Shown here: one piece after another, positions 18,570 through 26,215 of the stretch
How positions within the stretch are numbered: the stretch's first letter is position 1
Layout: every line of letters starts with the position of its first letter
Assembly: GCF_004682015.1 (NCBI RefSeq)
Contig: NZ_SMLM01000004.1
Span: forward strand, 310,001-374,000
From: Ramlibacter henchirensis
GTDB taxonomy: Bacteria; Pseudomonadota; Gammaproteobacteria; Burkholderiales; Burkholderiaceae_C
Direction: 5' to 3'
Length of the DNA stretch: 64,000 nt
The notes under the pieces: generated by a model
What the model was told of the DNA's origin: nothing
Database searches by the model: none
The model's input: the letters and a program-made list of their open reading frames with translations, nothing else
Position numbers and translations under genes: made by a program

Positions 18570-19199
18570 ATGCAGCAACAAACCGCCCCCCGACACTTCT
18601 CCATGCTGCGAGGCTTCCACCTCGCGGACTTCTTCACCCTGGGGAACGCGGCCTGCGGGGTCGGCGCGGTGTTCCTGGCGATGCTGTACCTGTCCAGCGG
18701 CGACACGACGCATTTCCTGCTCTCGGCAGCGCTGGCACCGGCCGCCTTCGCGTTCGACGTGCTCGACGGCCGGATCGCCCGGGCGCGGCACCAGCACTCG
18801 GCGCTCGGCCGGGAACTGGACTCGCTGTCCGACGTCATCTCCTTCGGCGTCGCGCCCGCGGCGCTGGGCTTCGCCGCGGGGCTGGAAGGCGGTTGGGACG
18901 CGGCTGCGCTGATCTATTTCGTGTGCTGCGGCGTGAGCCGGCTTGCGCGCTTCAACGTCACGGCCGAGTCGCTCGCGGGCAATACGGGCAAGGTCAGCTA
19001 CTTCGAAGGCACGCCGATTCCGACCAGCGTGGTCCTTACCGCCGTGCTGGCCTTCGCCGCGTGGCAGGACCGCATCGGTGACGCCCTCTACGGCGGCGTG
19101 CTGGAGCTCGGACCGTGGGACCTGCATCCCCTGTCGCTGCTGTTCGTGCTGTCGGGCAGCCTGATGATCAGCAAGACGCTGCGGATCCCGAAGTTCTGA
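18570..19199 (+). CDS. pssA: CDP-alcohol phosphatidyltransferase (phosphatidylserine synthase-like)
   Basis: Integral membrane enzyme of 209 residues. The CDP-alcohol phosphotransferase signature DG-x2-AR-x8-G-x3-D-x3-D is complete in DVLDGRIARARHQ... (about residues 64-86). Five to six membrane helices are predicted. The later stretch YFEGTPIPTS and the overall size match CDP-diacylglycerol-serine O-phosphatidyltransferase (PssA type II), the first step to phosphatidylethanolamine. Because related enzymes use glycerol phosphate, inositol or choline, the serine specificity is likely but not proved. The ATG at 18570 has only a weak ribosome-binding site; a start at MLRGFHLADF (18603) is an alternative. 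Confidence 0.82.
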   Translation: MQQQTAPRHFSMLRGFHLADFFTLGNAACGVGAVFLAMLYLSSGDTTHFLLSAALAPAAFAFDVLDGRIARARHQHSALGRELDSLSDVISFGVAPAALGFAAGLEGGWDAAALIYFVCCGVSRLARFNVTAESLAGNTGKVSYFEGTPIPTSVVLTAVLAFAAWQDRIGDALYGGVLELGPWDLHPLSLLFVLSGSLMISKTLRIPKF

Positions 19200-19202
19200 G
19201 CG

Positions 19203-19457
19203 TCAGGACCGCTTGCGGTTCTTCTGCAGGATGGCCACCACGATGAGGCCGTAGGCCACGATGCGGACCAGGTAGAAGACCGGCTCGAACTCGCTGCCGA
19301 AAAGGACGGTCAGTGCCACCCGGTTGGCCGCCTCGATCCAGAACGAAAGCGCGAAGAACAGGAAGAAGGTGTCGCGAGAGCTTCGCCAGAACCGGAAGAA
19401 AAAGAGCCCCGCGACGAGCGACGCGACGGCGATGGCGCCCATGAGCATTTCGTCCAT
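19203..19457 (-). CDS. Small DUF5985-like membrane protein (second copy)
   Basis: An 84-residue protein with three hydrophobic helices (about 6-22, 29-52, 58-77) and a basic tail (QKNRKRS). Its pattern, LFFFRFWRSSRDTFFLFFALSFWIE, resembles its neighbour at 19461-19721, and the two look like diverged tandem copies of the DUF5985 type. It starts 3 bases after that gene ends, so the pair is surely co-transcribed. No catalytic motif is visible. The function of this family is not known to me. Confidence 0.75.
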   Translation of the reverse strand: MDEMLMGAIAVASLVAGLFFFRFWRSSRDTFFLFFALSFWIEAANRVALTVLFGSEFEPVFYLVRIVAYGLIVVAILQKNRKRS

Positions 19458-19460
19458 TCG

Positions 19461-19721
19461 CTATTCCTCTTCCCAGACCAGGCCGAACACCAGCAGCAGC
19501 ACCGCCGCGAGCGCCACCGCCAGCCGCCAGGTGCCCAGGTCCACCTCGGTGGGGAACACCACCTTGTCCAGCACCAGCAACGTGTTGTTGACCGTCATGC
19601 CCGCGAAGCACATCGAGCTCCAGAACAGCAGCCGGGCACCGCTGCCGCGCCACGCGCGGAAGAGCAGCACGAAGCAGCTGAGGCTGGTGAGGGCGCACAG
19701 GAAGTACACGACCTCGGCCAT
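19461..19721 (-). CDS. Small DUF5985-like membrane protein (first copy)
   Basis: An 86-residue protein with three predicted helices (about 3-20, 29-48, 64-82) and an acidic end (VWEEE). The central arrangement FRAWRGSGARLLFWSSMCF parallels FRFWRSSRDTFFLFFALSF in the next gene, which is why I regard the two as paralogues. It follows a small regulator gene by one base. Opposite C-terminal charges (acidic here, basic in the next protein) hint that the two may form a hetero-oligomer in the membrane; that is inference. Confidence 0.75.
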   Translation of the reverse strand: MAEVVYFLCALTSLSCFVLLFRAWRGSGARLLFWSSMCFAGMTVNNTLLVLDKVVFPTEVDLGTWRLAVALAAVLLLVFGLVWEEE

Positions 19722-19722
19722 G

Positions 19723-20100
19723 TCAGGAATCCTTTCTGATTCGGAACGCGTCCGCGAACTGCTGCGCCTTCTTGTCGACGCGCGAATGGATGAGGTCGCT
19801 CACGCCCACGAGATCGACCGCGTAATGGGCGGCCAGCTGGTCCAGGATCGCCGCGAGCTCTTCCGTGCCCGGCGCATAGCGGCAACCGTGAGGCTCGGCC
19901 TGCGCGATGCCGGCGCTGTTCAACTCGGCCAGCAGCTCCGACGCCCGTTGCTCCGGCAGGTACAGGCGGCGCGCGGCGTCGGCCGCGGACCAGATGCGCT
20001 GCGGCTGCGCACGCAGCAGCAGCACCGCCTCGAGGTACGGCACGGAAGGGATGCTGGTGAGGATGAACCGGCGCAGGTCCTGGGGCAGGTCAGGCCGCAT
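19723..20100 (-). CDS. Small winged-helix-like regulator
   Basis: A 125-residue cytosolic protein. The ATG at 20100 is used, because upstream residues in the frame look non-coding. The N-terminal half (PYLEAVLLLRAQPQRIWSAAD AARRLYLPE) has the helix pattern of a winged-helix DNA-binding domain, followed by a short helical tail (VSDLIHSRVDKKAQQFADAF). It is the first gene of a three-gene unit with the two DUF5985-like membrane proteins, each gap being 1-3 bases, and likely regulates them. No named family is recognised with certainty. Confidence 0.72.
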   Translation of the reverse strand: MRPDLPQDLRRFILTSIPSVPYLEAVLLLRAQPQRIWSAADAARRLYLPEQRASELLAELNSAGIAQAEPHGCRYAPGTEELAAILDQLAAHYAVDLVGVSDLIHSRVDKKAQQFADAFRIRKDS

Positions 20101-20191
20101 CAGGGTTCTGGACGAACACAGGCATGAAGCATCGAACTCTACCAACGTCAGCTCAGCTTGTGGACCCATCCGTGGCGCTCGTGGAACATTG

Positions 20192-20725
20192 ATGGGCGCT
20201 TCTACCGCGTCCGCTGCCCGCCTCTTCCTGGCCCTGTGGCCGCCGCCACGCGTTCGCCAGGCGCTGCACGCGATCCAGACACAGTGGCTCTGGCCCGAAG
20301 GCGCGGCGCTGGTCGATCCGGCGCGACTTCACGTCACGCTGCACTTCCTCGGCCAGGTGCCGCTCGCGCGCATCGACGAGTTCACCAGAGGGTTGGCCGT
20401 GCCTTGCGAGCCACACGTGCTCGACCTCGCGCAGGCGCGCAACACCCGCTGGCCGGGCGGCCTCGCGGTGCTGGAGTTCGATGCCACGCCCGAGCTTGCG
20501 CGGTTGCATGCGGCGCTCGCGCAGGCGTTGCGTTCGCTCGACTGCCCGGTGGAAGCGCGCGCCTATCGTCCGCACGTGACGTTCGCGCGGCGCGCTTTCG
20601 GCGCGCGGCCGCCTGCCGATGCGCCCGCGACACTGCCGTCATGGCGCATCGACGACGGCTATGTGCTCGTTCGCAGCGTGCCGGGGCGCGGCTACGAGGT
20701 CCTTCATGCGTATCGGCCCGCCTGA
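20192..20725 (+). CDS. thpR: RNA 2',3'-cyclic phosphodiesterase (2'-5' RNA ligase family)
   Basis: Member of the 2H phosphoesterase superfamily, 177 residues, the usual ThpR length. Both catalytic HxTx motifs are present: HVTLHFLG (about residue 47) and HVTFARR (about residue 127). The opening RLFLALWPP is typical. The family opens 2',3'-cyclic phosphates on RNA, and ligates tRNA halves in vitro. It is divergent from the small regulator gene at 20100 and followed by an unrelated regulator. No strong Shine-Dalgarno; a TTG one codon upstream is possible. Confidence 0.9.
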   Translation: MGASTASAARLFLALWPPPRVRQALHAIQTQWLWPEGAALVDPARLHVTLHFLGQVPLARIDEFTRGLAVPCEPHVLDLAQARNTRWPGGLAVLEFDATPELARLHAALAQALRSLDCPVEARAYRPHVTFARRAFGARPPADAPATLPSWRIDDGYVLVRSVPGRGYEVLHAYRPA

Positions 20726-20861
20726 CTGCTGGCTCGGCAGTTCCGCGCAGGTCGTGGCTCGTTCGGACTATGTTCGGCCCCGCTGCGACCGCCGATATGG
20801 GAAAAAGGCGCATGACACAGGCGCCGGCAGGAACGATGGCGCCTACACAACTTCCATATCG

Positions 20862-21665
20862 ATGCAGGACCGATTGACCTGGGCCCAAGCTGCGTGCGCG
20901 CGCGTGATGCGCCCGCTGGTGCGGCTCGCCCTCGGGATGGGGCTGAAGCACCCGCACCTCGAAAGCATGCTGCGGGACCTGCTGCTGGAGGAAGCCACGC
21001 GCCTGTGGCAACGCCAGGGCGTGGCAGCGCCGAACATCAGCCAGCTCGCGGTGACGACGGGCCTCAATCGCAAGGACGTCACGGCCCGCGTGCGCCGGCC
21101 CGCCGATCCGCTGCCGCACACCGAACTGTCGGCCGCGGCCAAGACCTTCACTCGCTGGCTGCAGCTGGCCGGCCAGGACGCCGCGCTGCAACGCCTGCCG
21201 ATCGCCGCGGGCAACGAGGGCACTTCATTCGAGGACGTGGCGCGCGAGGCGAGCCGCGGCGACGTGCACCACCGCGCGGTGCTCGACGAGCTGATGCGCC
21301 TGGGCATGTGCTCCAAGGTCGATGCTACGCACGTGGAGCTGACGGCCGAAGGCTTCGTGCCCACCGCGGACCTGCAAAGCACCCTCGCCTTCCTTGGCGA
21401 CAACCTGCGTGACCATGCGTCGGCGGCGGTGTCCAACGCACTGGGCGAGGCGCCGCTGCTGCTGGAGCGCGCGGTGTACGCCGAAGGTTTGAGCGAAGCC
21501 GACTGCGAGGCCGTCCACCAGTTGATGCGGCAGCGGTGGTCGGCGTTGCACCGTGAGCTGGTGAGCCAGTTGAGCGAAGCCATCACCCGCAGCGGCGCGC
21601 AAGGGGCGCGCCGATTGCGCGTGGGCGTCTACCTGTTCCACGATGAGCGGGAGGCGCAGGGATGA
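20862..21665 (+). CDS. DUF6502-like putative regulator
   Basis: A 267-residue cytosolic protein. The pattern near residues 25-80 (LRDLLLEEATRLW..., ISQLAVTTGLNRKDVTARV) contains a helix-turn-helix, and the rest is helical with ELMRLGMCSK, TAEGFVPT typical of a winged second domain. I match it to the DUF6502 group seen in Burkholderiales, moderately sure. Its stop overlaps the start of the next gene (ATGA), so it is translationally coupled to a DUF5666-like lipoprotein. That tie suggests it regulates or serves the same envelope function. The ATG at MQDRLTW fits best with the domain boundary. Confidence 0.75.
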   Translation: MQDRLTWAQAACARVMRPLVRLALGMGLKHPHLESMLRDLLLEEATRLWQRQGVAAPNISQLAVTTGLNRKDVTARVRRPADPLPHTELSAAAKTFTRWLQLAGQDAALQRLPIAAGNEGTSFEDVAREASRGDVHHRAVLDELMRLGMCSKVDATHVELTAEGFVPTADLQSTLAFLGDNLRDHASAAVSNALGEAPLLLERAVYAEGLSEADCEAVHQLMRQRWSALHRELVSQLSEAITRSGAQGARRLRVGVYLFHDEREAQG

Positions 21666-23017
21666 AGCGCCGCACCCTCATCGTCGCGGTCCCGGCCGCG
21701 GTGGCGGTCGCCAGCTGCGGCGGTGGCGGGGGCGGTGACGTCGCCAGCGTCGGCTCGGGTGGCACCGGCATCTCCGGCGAAGGCGTGGGTTCCGGCGGCA
21801 CCGGCATCTTCGCCTCCTCCGCCGTGGGCTCGATCTCCGGATTCAGCAGCGTGATCGTCAATGGCGTGCGCTTCGAGACCGGCCAGGCGACGCTGAACCT
21901 GAGCGACGCCGACACGCTCAAGCTGGGCATGACCGTGCACGTGCGCGGCGTCGTCAGCGAAGACCTGCAGACCGGCAACGCGTCCACGATCGTCTCCGCC
22001 GCGGACGTGCGCGGGCCGGTCGACTGGGTCGATCCGGCGCAGGGCTACGTGAAGGTCTGGTCCACGCCGATCTACATCGACGCCTGGACGGTGTTCGCCA
22101 ACGGGCTGACTTCGCTGAACGACTTGCAGCAGGGCGAGCCGGTGCAGATCTACGGCCTGCCCGGCACCGGTCCGGGGGTGCGCGCCACCCGCATCGAGCG
22201 CGTGGCGGCCGTGGGCACGCCGGTGCTTTCCGGCACCGCGCAGGCGGTCGACCTGGCCTCGTCCACCCTGCAGGTGGGCGGGCTGCGCATCGGGTTCATC
22301 CCCGCATTGCTGCAAGCCCTCGGGATCTCGCCCGAGTCGCTGGAAGGACAGCCGGTGCGGGTGCGCGGCACCCAGTCCGGCAGCCTGCTCACCGGCGCCG
22401 TGGTCGAGCCGTGGTACCCGGTGACGAAGGTGGACGGCGAGCGCCTCGCGGTCGAAGGCCTGGTCACGCGCTTCACCAGCCTCGCCTCGCTGCAGGTGGA
22501 CGGCGTGCCGGTCGACGCTTCCCGGGCTCGCGTGTCGGGACGCGCGTCCTCCATCGTGGTCGGAGCGCGTCTGGAGGTCGCCGGCACCTGGAACGGCAGC
22601 GTGCTGGTGGCCAGCCGCATCAAGCTGCGCGAGGTCGCGCCCGATCCGGACACCGGCAACGGCGGCAGCGACGGCGGGAACGGCAACGGCGGCGGCAACG
22701 GCGGATCCGGCAATGGCGGCAACGGCAGCGGAAACGGTGGCAGCGGAAACGGTGGCAGCGGCGGAAGCGGTGGAGACGGTGGAGGCAGCGGCAGCGGTGA
22801 TGCCGACGAAATCGACTACATCGCGCGCGGCAACATCGGCGCCTTGCGGTCCGCGTCCGACTTCAAGATCCAGGGGCAGGACATCAACGCCGGCGGCGCC
22901 GACGTGGTGTTCGTCAAGGGAACGGCGGCGGACCTTCGCAACGGGCGCCGCGTGCTGGTCACCGGTTCGCGCGTCGAGAACGACGTGCTGATCGCACGGC
23001 GGGTGGAGTTCCTGTGA
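21662..23017 (+). CDS. DUF5666-like repeat lipoprotein with Gly/Asn/Ser linker
   Basis: Probable outer-membrane or periplasmic lipoprotein of 451 residues. The signal ends at VASC (Cys19), followed by Gly runs and two GSGGTGI repeats. The body consists of several OB-like beta modules of about 70 residues (GSISGFSSVIVNGVRFET, GTAQAVDLASSTLQVGG, VEGLVTRFTSLASLQVDG, and one at the C-terminus), as in DUF5666 proteins. A low-complexity Gly/Asn/Ser linker (about residues 334-378) separates the last module. It is coupled to the DUF6502-like gene by a 4-base overlap. Ligand or partner unknown. Confidence 0.82.
   Translation: MKRRTLIVAVPAAVAVASCGGGGGGDVASVGSGGTGISGEGVGSGGTGIFASSAVGSISGFSSVIVNGVRFETGQATLNLSDADTLKLGMTVHVRGVVSEDLQTGNASTIVSAADVRGPVDWVDPAQGYVKVWSTPIYIDAWTVFANGLTSLNDLQQGEPVQIYGLPGTGPGVRATRIERVAAVGTPVLSGTAQAVDLASSTLQVGGLRIGFIPALLQALGISPESLEGQPVRVRGTQSGSLLTGAVVEPWYPVTKVDGERLAVEGLVTRFTSLASLQVDGVPVDASRARVSGRASSIVVGARLEVAGTWNGSVLVASRIKLREVAPDPDTGNGGSDGGNGNGGGNGGSGNGGNGSGNGGSGNGGSGGSGGDGGGSGSGDADEIDYIARGNIGALRSASDFKIQGQDINAGGADVVFVKGTAADLRNGRRVLVTGSRVENDVLIARRVEFL
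22661..22800 (+). repeat. Imperfect GGCGGCAACGG-type tandem repeat inside a CDS
   Basis: About 140 bases of short, imperfect GGNGGNARCGGN units encode the Gly/Asn/Ser linker of the DUF5666-like lipoprotein. Such a run can change length by slippage; multiples of three would lengthen or shorten the linker without breaking the frame. Confidence 0.6.
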
Positions 23018-23029
23018 ACCGCCCGGGCC

Positions 23030-23686
23030 TCAGCGCCCGGGACCGCCACCGGAATTGTCGAAGCTGGGCCGCGTGGGCTCGAAGTCCGGGTGCTCGCTTT
23101 CGGCCGGCTGCTTGAGCGCGGCGTCGCGGATCGCGAAAAGCGCCTTGAGATCCTGGGCGACGTCGTCGTCCTCGAGCACCGCCTCGACCTCGGGCTTCTC
23201 CGCAGCGGGGGCGGCCGCGGCGGCCGGCGCAGCGGCGGTGTTGCCCATGCGCCACTCCGGCTTGCCGGGATCGTCGCCGGCGCTGGTGGAGGTGATGCCG
23301 GCGAACTGCCAGGAGATGCTGAGCAGCCAGTCCCAGGCGCGCGGTTCGAACTTCTCGATCTCCGCCATGAAGCTGCTCTGGAAGGCCGGGATGTAGGTCA
23401 GCAGGCTGCCCTGCCCCTGCTTGACGATCAGCTGCACGTGCATGCCGTGCTTGCCCTTGCGCGTGACCACCGGAAGCATTCGCAGTTCCATCCAGTCGGA
23501 AGGAACCGCGTGGCGGCGCATGGTTTCGCGCAACGTGACCTGCACCAGCTCGCGGCGGACGGCCGAGCGTGCGGCGGCCTTTTCGTCGTCGCCCTGGCTG
23601 TCGCTGTCCTGGAAGCGCGTGGCCGACGGCGGCAGGGAAGCCCCGTCGCCCTTCTGATCCCGGAAGATCTTGTTGAGCAGGCCCAT
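23030..23686 (-). CDS. Conserved-looking protein of unknown function
   Basis: A 218-residue soluble protein that I do not recognise. The N-terminus MGLLNKIFRDQ is followed by a polar spacer (ATRFQDSDSQGDD), a folded region of about 110 residues (RRELVQVTLRETMRRHAVP through WLLSISWQFAG), then an Ala/Pro-rich linker (about residues 150-163) and an acidic segment (EAVLEDDDVAQDLKALFAIRD). The start at 23686 is the first ATG before a coherent protein. It is the last gene of a minus-strand group with two PilZ proteins upstream, so a link with c-di-GMP signalling is possible but unproved. Confidence 0.68.
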   Translation of the reverse strand: MGLLNKIFRDQKGDGASLPPSATRFQDSDSQGDDEKAAARSAVRRELVQVTLRETMRRHAVPSDWMELRMLPVVTRKGKHGMHVQLIVKQGQGSLLTYIPAFQSSFMAEIEKFEPRAWDWLLSISWQFAGITSTSAGDDPGKPEWRMGNTAAAPAAAAAPAAEKPEVEAVLEDDDVAQDLKALFAIRDAALKQPAESEHPDFEPTRPSFDNSGGGPGR

Positions 23687-23727
23687 GCGCGCATTATCAC
23701 GCGCCGGGCCCGCAAGGGAAGCCGCCG

Positions 23728-24045
23728 CTACTCGACGAATGCGGTGTTCAGCTTCGCGCCGATGGTGAAACCGCCGGGGGACGCGTCGCAGCGCACCACC
23801 GTGGCGCGGCATCGCAACGGGAAGTTGTGCCCATCCAACAGGTATTCGACGGTGACGTCGATCTCCTCGCCCACGACGTAGGGCTGCCGCGAGGTGAACG
23901 ACAGGCCGCTGACGCTCAGGTCGCGGGTGGTGCCGGCTCCGGCGTTGCCCACCGTCAGCGGCAGTTCCATCTCGAAGCGCTCCGCGCCGCGTTTTTCCTG
24001 GCGCCGCCGCAGCGGCACGACCACCCTGGGTTCGACCATCGCCAT
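23728..24045 (-). CDS. PilZ-domain protein
   Basis: A 105-residue single-domain PilZ protein. Both c-di-GMP-binding elements are present: RGAER (R-x3-R) near residue 20 and DLSVSG (D-x-S-x2-G) near residue 42. GGGAG lies 10 bases before the ATG at 24045. A second, different PilZ protein is encoded 50 bases upstream on the same strand. It probably binds c-di-GMP and passes the signal to an unknown partner by contact. No output domain is fused. Confidence 0.85.
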   Translation of the reverse strand: MAMVEPRVVVPLRRRQEKRGAERFEMELPLTVGNAGAGTTRDLSVSGLSFTSRQPYVVGEEIDVTVEYLLDGHNFPLRCRATVVRCDASPGGFTIGAKLNTAFVE

Positions 24046-24095
24046 CCTTGCTCTCCCTCGCTCTCGCAATGCCTTTGGTTTCGCAGGCGTGCCGG

Positions 24096-24410
24096 TCAGC
24101 CGGTGCCGCCTTCCTGCGGCACGGCATCCTGGAACAGCGGCTCGGCCAGCCGAACCGCGATGTTGTAGTTGTCGCCGTGCTTCTCGACGCGCACCACCTC
24201 GCCCGTGCAGCCCAGGCTGAAATCCTGTCCATGGGCGCGGTACTGGAGCATCAGCGAGACCTGGGACCCCAGCGGCGGCGCCGCGGACGATTCGATCAGG
24301 ACGCCAGTGGCGCTGATGTCGTGCGAGGAACACTCCTCGCCTTCCATCGTGATGGGCAGCGCCAGCCCGAAGCGCTCGGCGGATCTCTGCCTCAGCTGTG
24401 CGTCCTGCAT
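24096..24410 (-). CDS. PilZ-domain protein
   Basis: A 104-residue PilZ protein with RSAER near residue 11 and DISATG near residue 31, so c-di-GMP binding should be intact. The ATG at 24410 is chosen because GGAGACGAGG lies just upstream; an ATG 15 codons earlier has no such site. It shares fold but little sequence with the PilZ protein that follows it, so the two may read the same signal for different partners. The upstream 162-base gap separates it from trxC, which reads the same way. Confidence 0.85.
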   Translation of the reverse strand: MQDAQLRQRSAERFGLALPITMEGEECSSHDISATGVLIESSAAPPLGSQVSLMLQYRAHGQDFSLGCTGEVVRVEKHGDNYNIAVRLAEPLFQDAVPQEGGTG

Positions 24411-24572
24411 TCCTCGTCTCCCCTTTGTTGCGCCATCCGGCGCTTTCAAGCCCAAGGGTAGGCGGCGCTCGTCTTTTGACTTTGTAGGAGAGGAACGTAA
24501 CAGCCTGTCGGGAATCGCAACGCGGCGGCGGGTTGCGCTACAGGGTGCGTCGAACGCGACCGCGGCCGGCGA

Positions 24573-25028
24573 TCAGGCGGGTGCGTGGGCGGCGAGCTGG
24601 GCACGCGCCCAGCGGACGATGTCCTCGGGCCGCGTGAGCGCGCCGGGCTGGCGCGCGATCTCGCGGCCGCCCATGAAGAGCGCGAGCGTCGGAATGCTGC
24701 GGATGTCCAACCGCGCGCCCAGTGCCTGCGCCTCCTCCGTGTTGACCTTGGCGACGCGCACGTGCGGCTCCAGCTGGCGCGCCGCCTGCTCGTACGCCGG
24801 CGCCATCGCGCGGCAGGGTCCGCACCAAGGCGCCCAGAAATCCACCAGCACCGGGAGTTCGCTGCGCGCGACCTGCTTGTCGAACCCCGCTTCGTCAAGA
24901 GAGACCGGTTTGCCCTGGAACAGCGGCTGCTTGCACCGGCCACAGCTCGGATCGCTGCCGAGCTGGGCGCTTTGCACCCGGTTGGTGGTGCGGCATGAAG
25001 GACAGACGACGTGTAGCGGCTCGCTCAT
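24573..25028 (-). CDS. trxC: Thioredoxin 2 (TrxC)
   Basis: Cytosolic thioredoxin of 151 residues with the TrxC-type N-terminal zinc ribbon (C9-P-S-C12 and C29-G-R-C32) and a thioredoxin fold with active site W68-C-G-P-C72. It reduces protein disulfides and in other bacteria is induced by oxidative stress through OxyR; no OxyR site was identified here. The gene is 48 bases after the end of a lytic transglycosylase gene on the same strand. Identification is secure. Confidence 0.95.
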   Translation of the reverse strand: MSEPLHVVCPSCRTTNRVQSAQLGSDPSCGRCKQPLFQGKPVSLDEAGFDKQVARSELPVLVDFWAPWCGPCRAMAPAYEQAARQLEPHVRVAKVNTEEAQALGARLDIRSIPTLALFMGGREIARQPGALTRPEDIVRWARAQLAAHAPA

Positions 25029-25076
25029 GACGGGATGGTTGGCGTTGTGGCGGCGGATCGCAAGCTGGGCGGGCGG

Positions 25077-25910
25077 TCAAGGGGCAGCCTCGGCGGTGAC
25101 GAGGGCCTCGCTGCGCGAGCGGCCCCGCCGCGCTTGGACAACCTTGCCCTGCGCTTCCAGCCACGCTGCCTCCTGCGCACCCAGCCGCGCATTGCGGATG
25201 TGCGATTGCGTCGCGGCCGGCAATCGCGAAATGTCCCGCCCGTCCCAGAGCGTGCGCCCGCGGCTCGAGAGGTTGTAGTAGATCGAGACGCCGTCGCGCA
25301 ACCGCGCCGCACGTTCGGATTTGCTCAGCTTGAGGGTCGACAGGCGAGCCGCGCTCCACGCGGCCGCCTCGCGCATGTGCTCGGCCGCCGCATGCACCGC
25401 CTCGACCACGTCGTGCGGATCGCGAACGCCCAGCGCAGCGGCGGTGGCCGGCTCGAATTGCGCAATGCCGAGGTTGGGCGTCCCGTCACGGCTGATGCCG
25501 TCGCGAGGTACCCAGGACGATTCGGCGTTGATGATCCCGTACACGTCCGCGAAGCCGAGGCCGACTTCATCCAGGCGCGCGTGTTTCGCCGCCGACTTCG
25601 CGAGCAGCATGCGCGAGCGCATGTCCGGCGTGAACAGCACCTCGTTGCCCAAACGCGTCGGCACCCATCGAACCTGCGAGCGCAGCTCGCGGTAGTACGC
25701 ATCGACGGGCCGCTCGGGGACGTCCGGTTCCGCGATCTGCTCGGCGACGTCGATCGCTGCCGCCTGCGCTTGCGGCGGGGCCTTCATGTGCGGCACATGC
25801 GCGGCGTGCCGGCGCGGGATCCATCCCTGCCAGCTAGCGAGCGCCAGCCCCTCGAGCACCAGCACCAGCAATGCGCCGGTGGTGAAGAACAGGGCGGTGC
25901 TGGGCCTCAT
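25077..25910 (-). CDS. Membrane-anchored lytic transglycosylase-like protein (SLT domain)
   Basis: A 277-residue protein with one N-terminal membrane helix (about 7-28) and a periplasmic domain of the soluble lytic transglycosylase type. The probable catalytic Glu130 is in GIINAESSW, followed by GIAQFEPATAAALG and the late IYYNLSSRGR. These match the ES, GLMQ-like and AYN-like motifs of the family, with GIAQF replacing GLMQ. It would cleave the glycan strands of peptidoglycan to 1,6-anhydromuropeptides. It lies upstream of trxC on the same strand. Family sure, exact class not. Confidence 0.82.
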   Translation of the reverse strand: MRPSTALFFTTGALLVLVLEGLALASWQGWIPRRHAAHVPHMKAPPQAQAAAIDVAEQIAEPDVPERPVDAYYRELRSQVRWVPTRLGNEVLFTPDMRSRMLLAKSAAKHARLDEVGLGFADVYGIINAESSWVPRDGISRDGTPNLGIAQFEPATAAALGVRDPHDVVEAVHAAAEHMREAAAWSAARLSTLKLSKSERAARLRDGVSIYYNLSSRGRTLWDGRDISRLPAATQSHIRNARLGAQEAAWLEAQGKVVQARRGRSRSEALVTAEAAP

Positions 25911-26215
25911 GCGTTGTCTGCTCCGCCGCCATCACAGCACCACGCGCGCAATCCGTGGCCCGACTTCGACCTCTGTTTCAACTTGCCGGCGATGCGCGTG
26001 AGGAACTCCGCGAGCACGCACTTGCCTCAGCTTTTCGACGTGCAATGGCTCAGTCGGGCCATGCATTGACACAGCTTGCAATCGGCTGAGTTTCCGCAAC
26101 GGCGTTCTCCTACAAACACCTGAGCCAAACGGGAAACACGGCTGTGCATGGGAGAACCGACCATCCGTTGCGACGTGTATCGCTCGCGTCATCAACCGCA
26201 ACTTGGAGGCACCAA
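25911..26215. other. 305-base gap between divergent genes
   Basis: No gene is supported here. The stretch lies between the transglycosylase start and the Asp-box lipoprotein start and must hold both promoters. A consensus-like -35 TTGACA is at 26066-26071 on the plus strand, but no convincing -10 follows at the right distance. CTTGGAGG just before 26216 is the ribosome-binding site of the lipoprotein gene. Nothing else stands out. Confidence 0.4.

Noticed and set aside
24420..24500. Flagellar sigma-28 promoter ahead of the PilZ gene
   Set aside because: Parts of TCAA and GCCG are present on the minus strand but only 9 bases apart, well short of the usual spacing.
26066..26100. Promoter based on TTGACA at 26066-26071
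   Set aside because: No -10 element at 16-18 bases. The -35 match alone is too weak.
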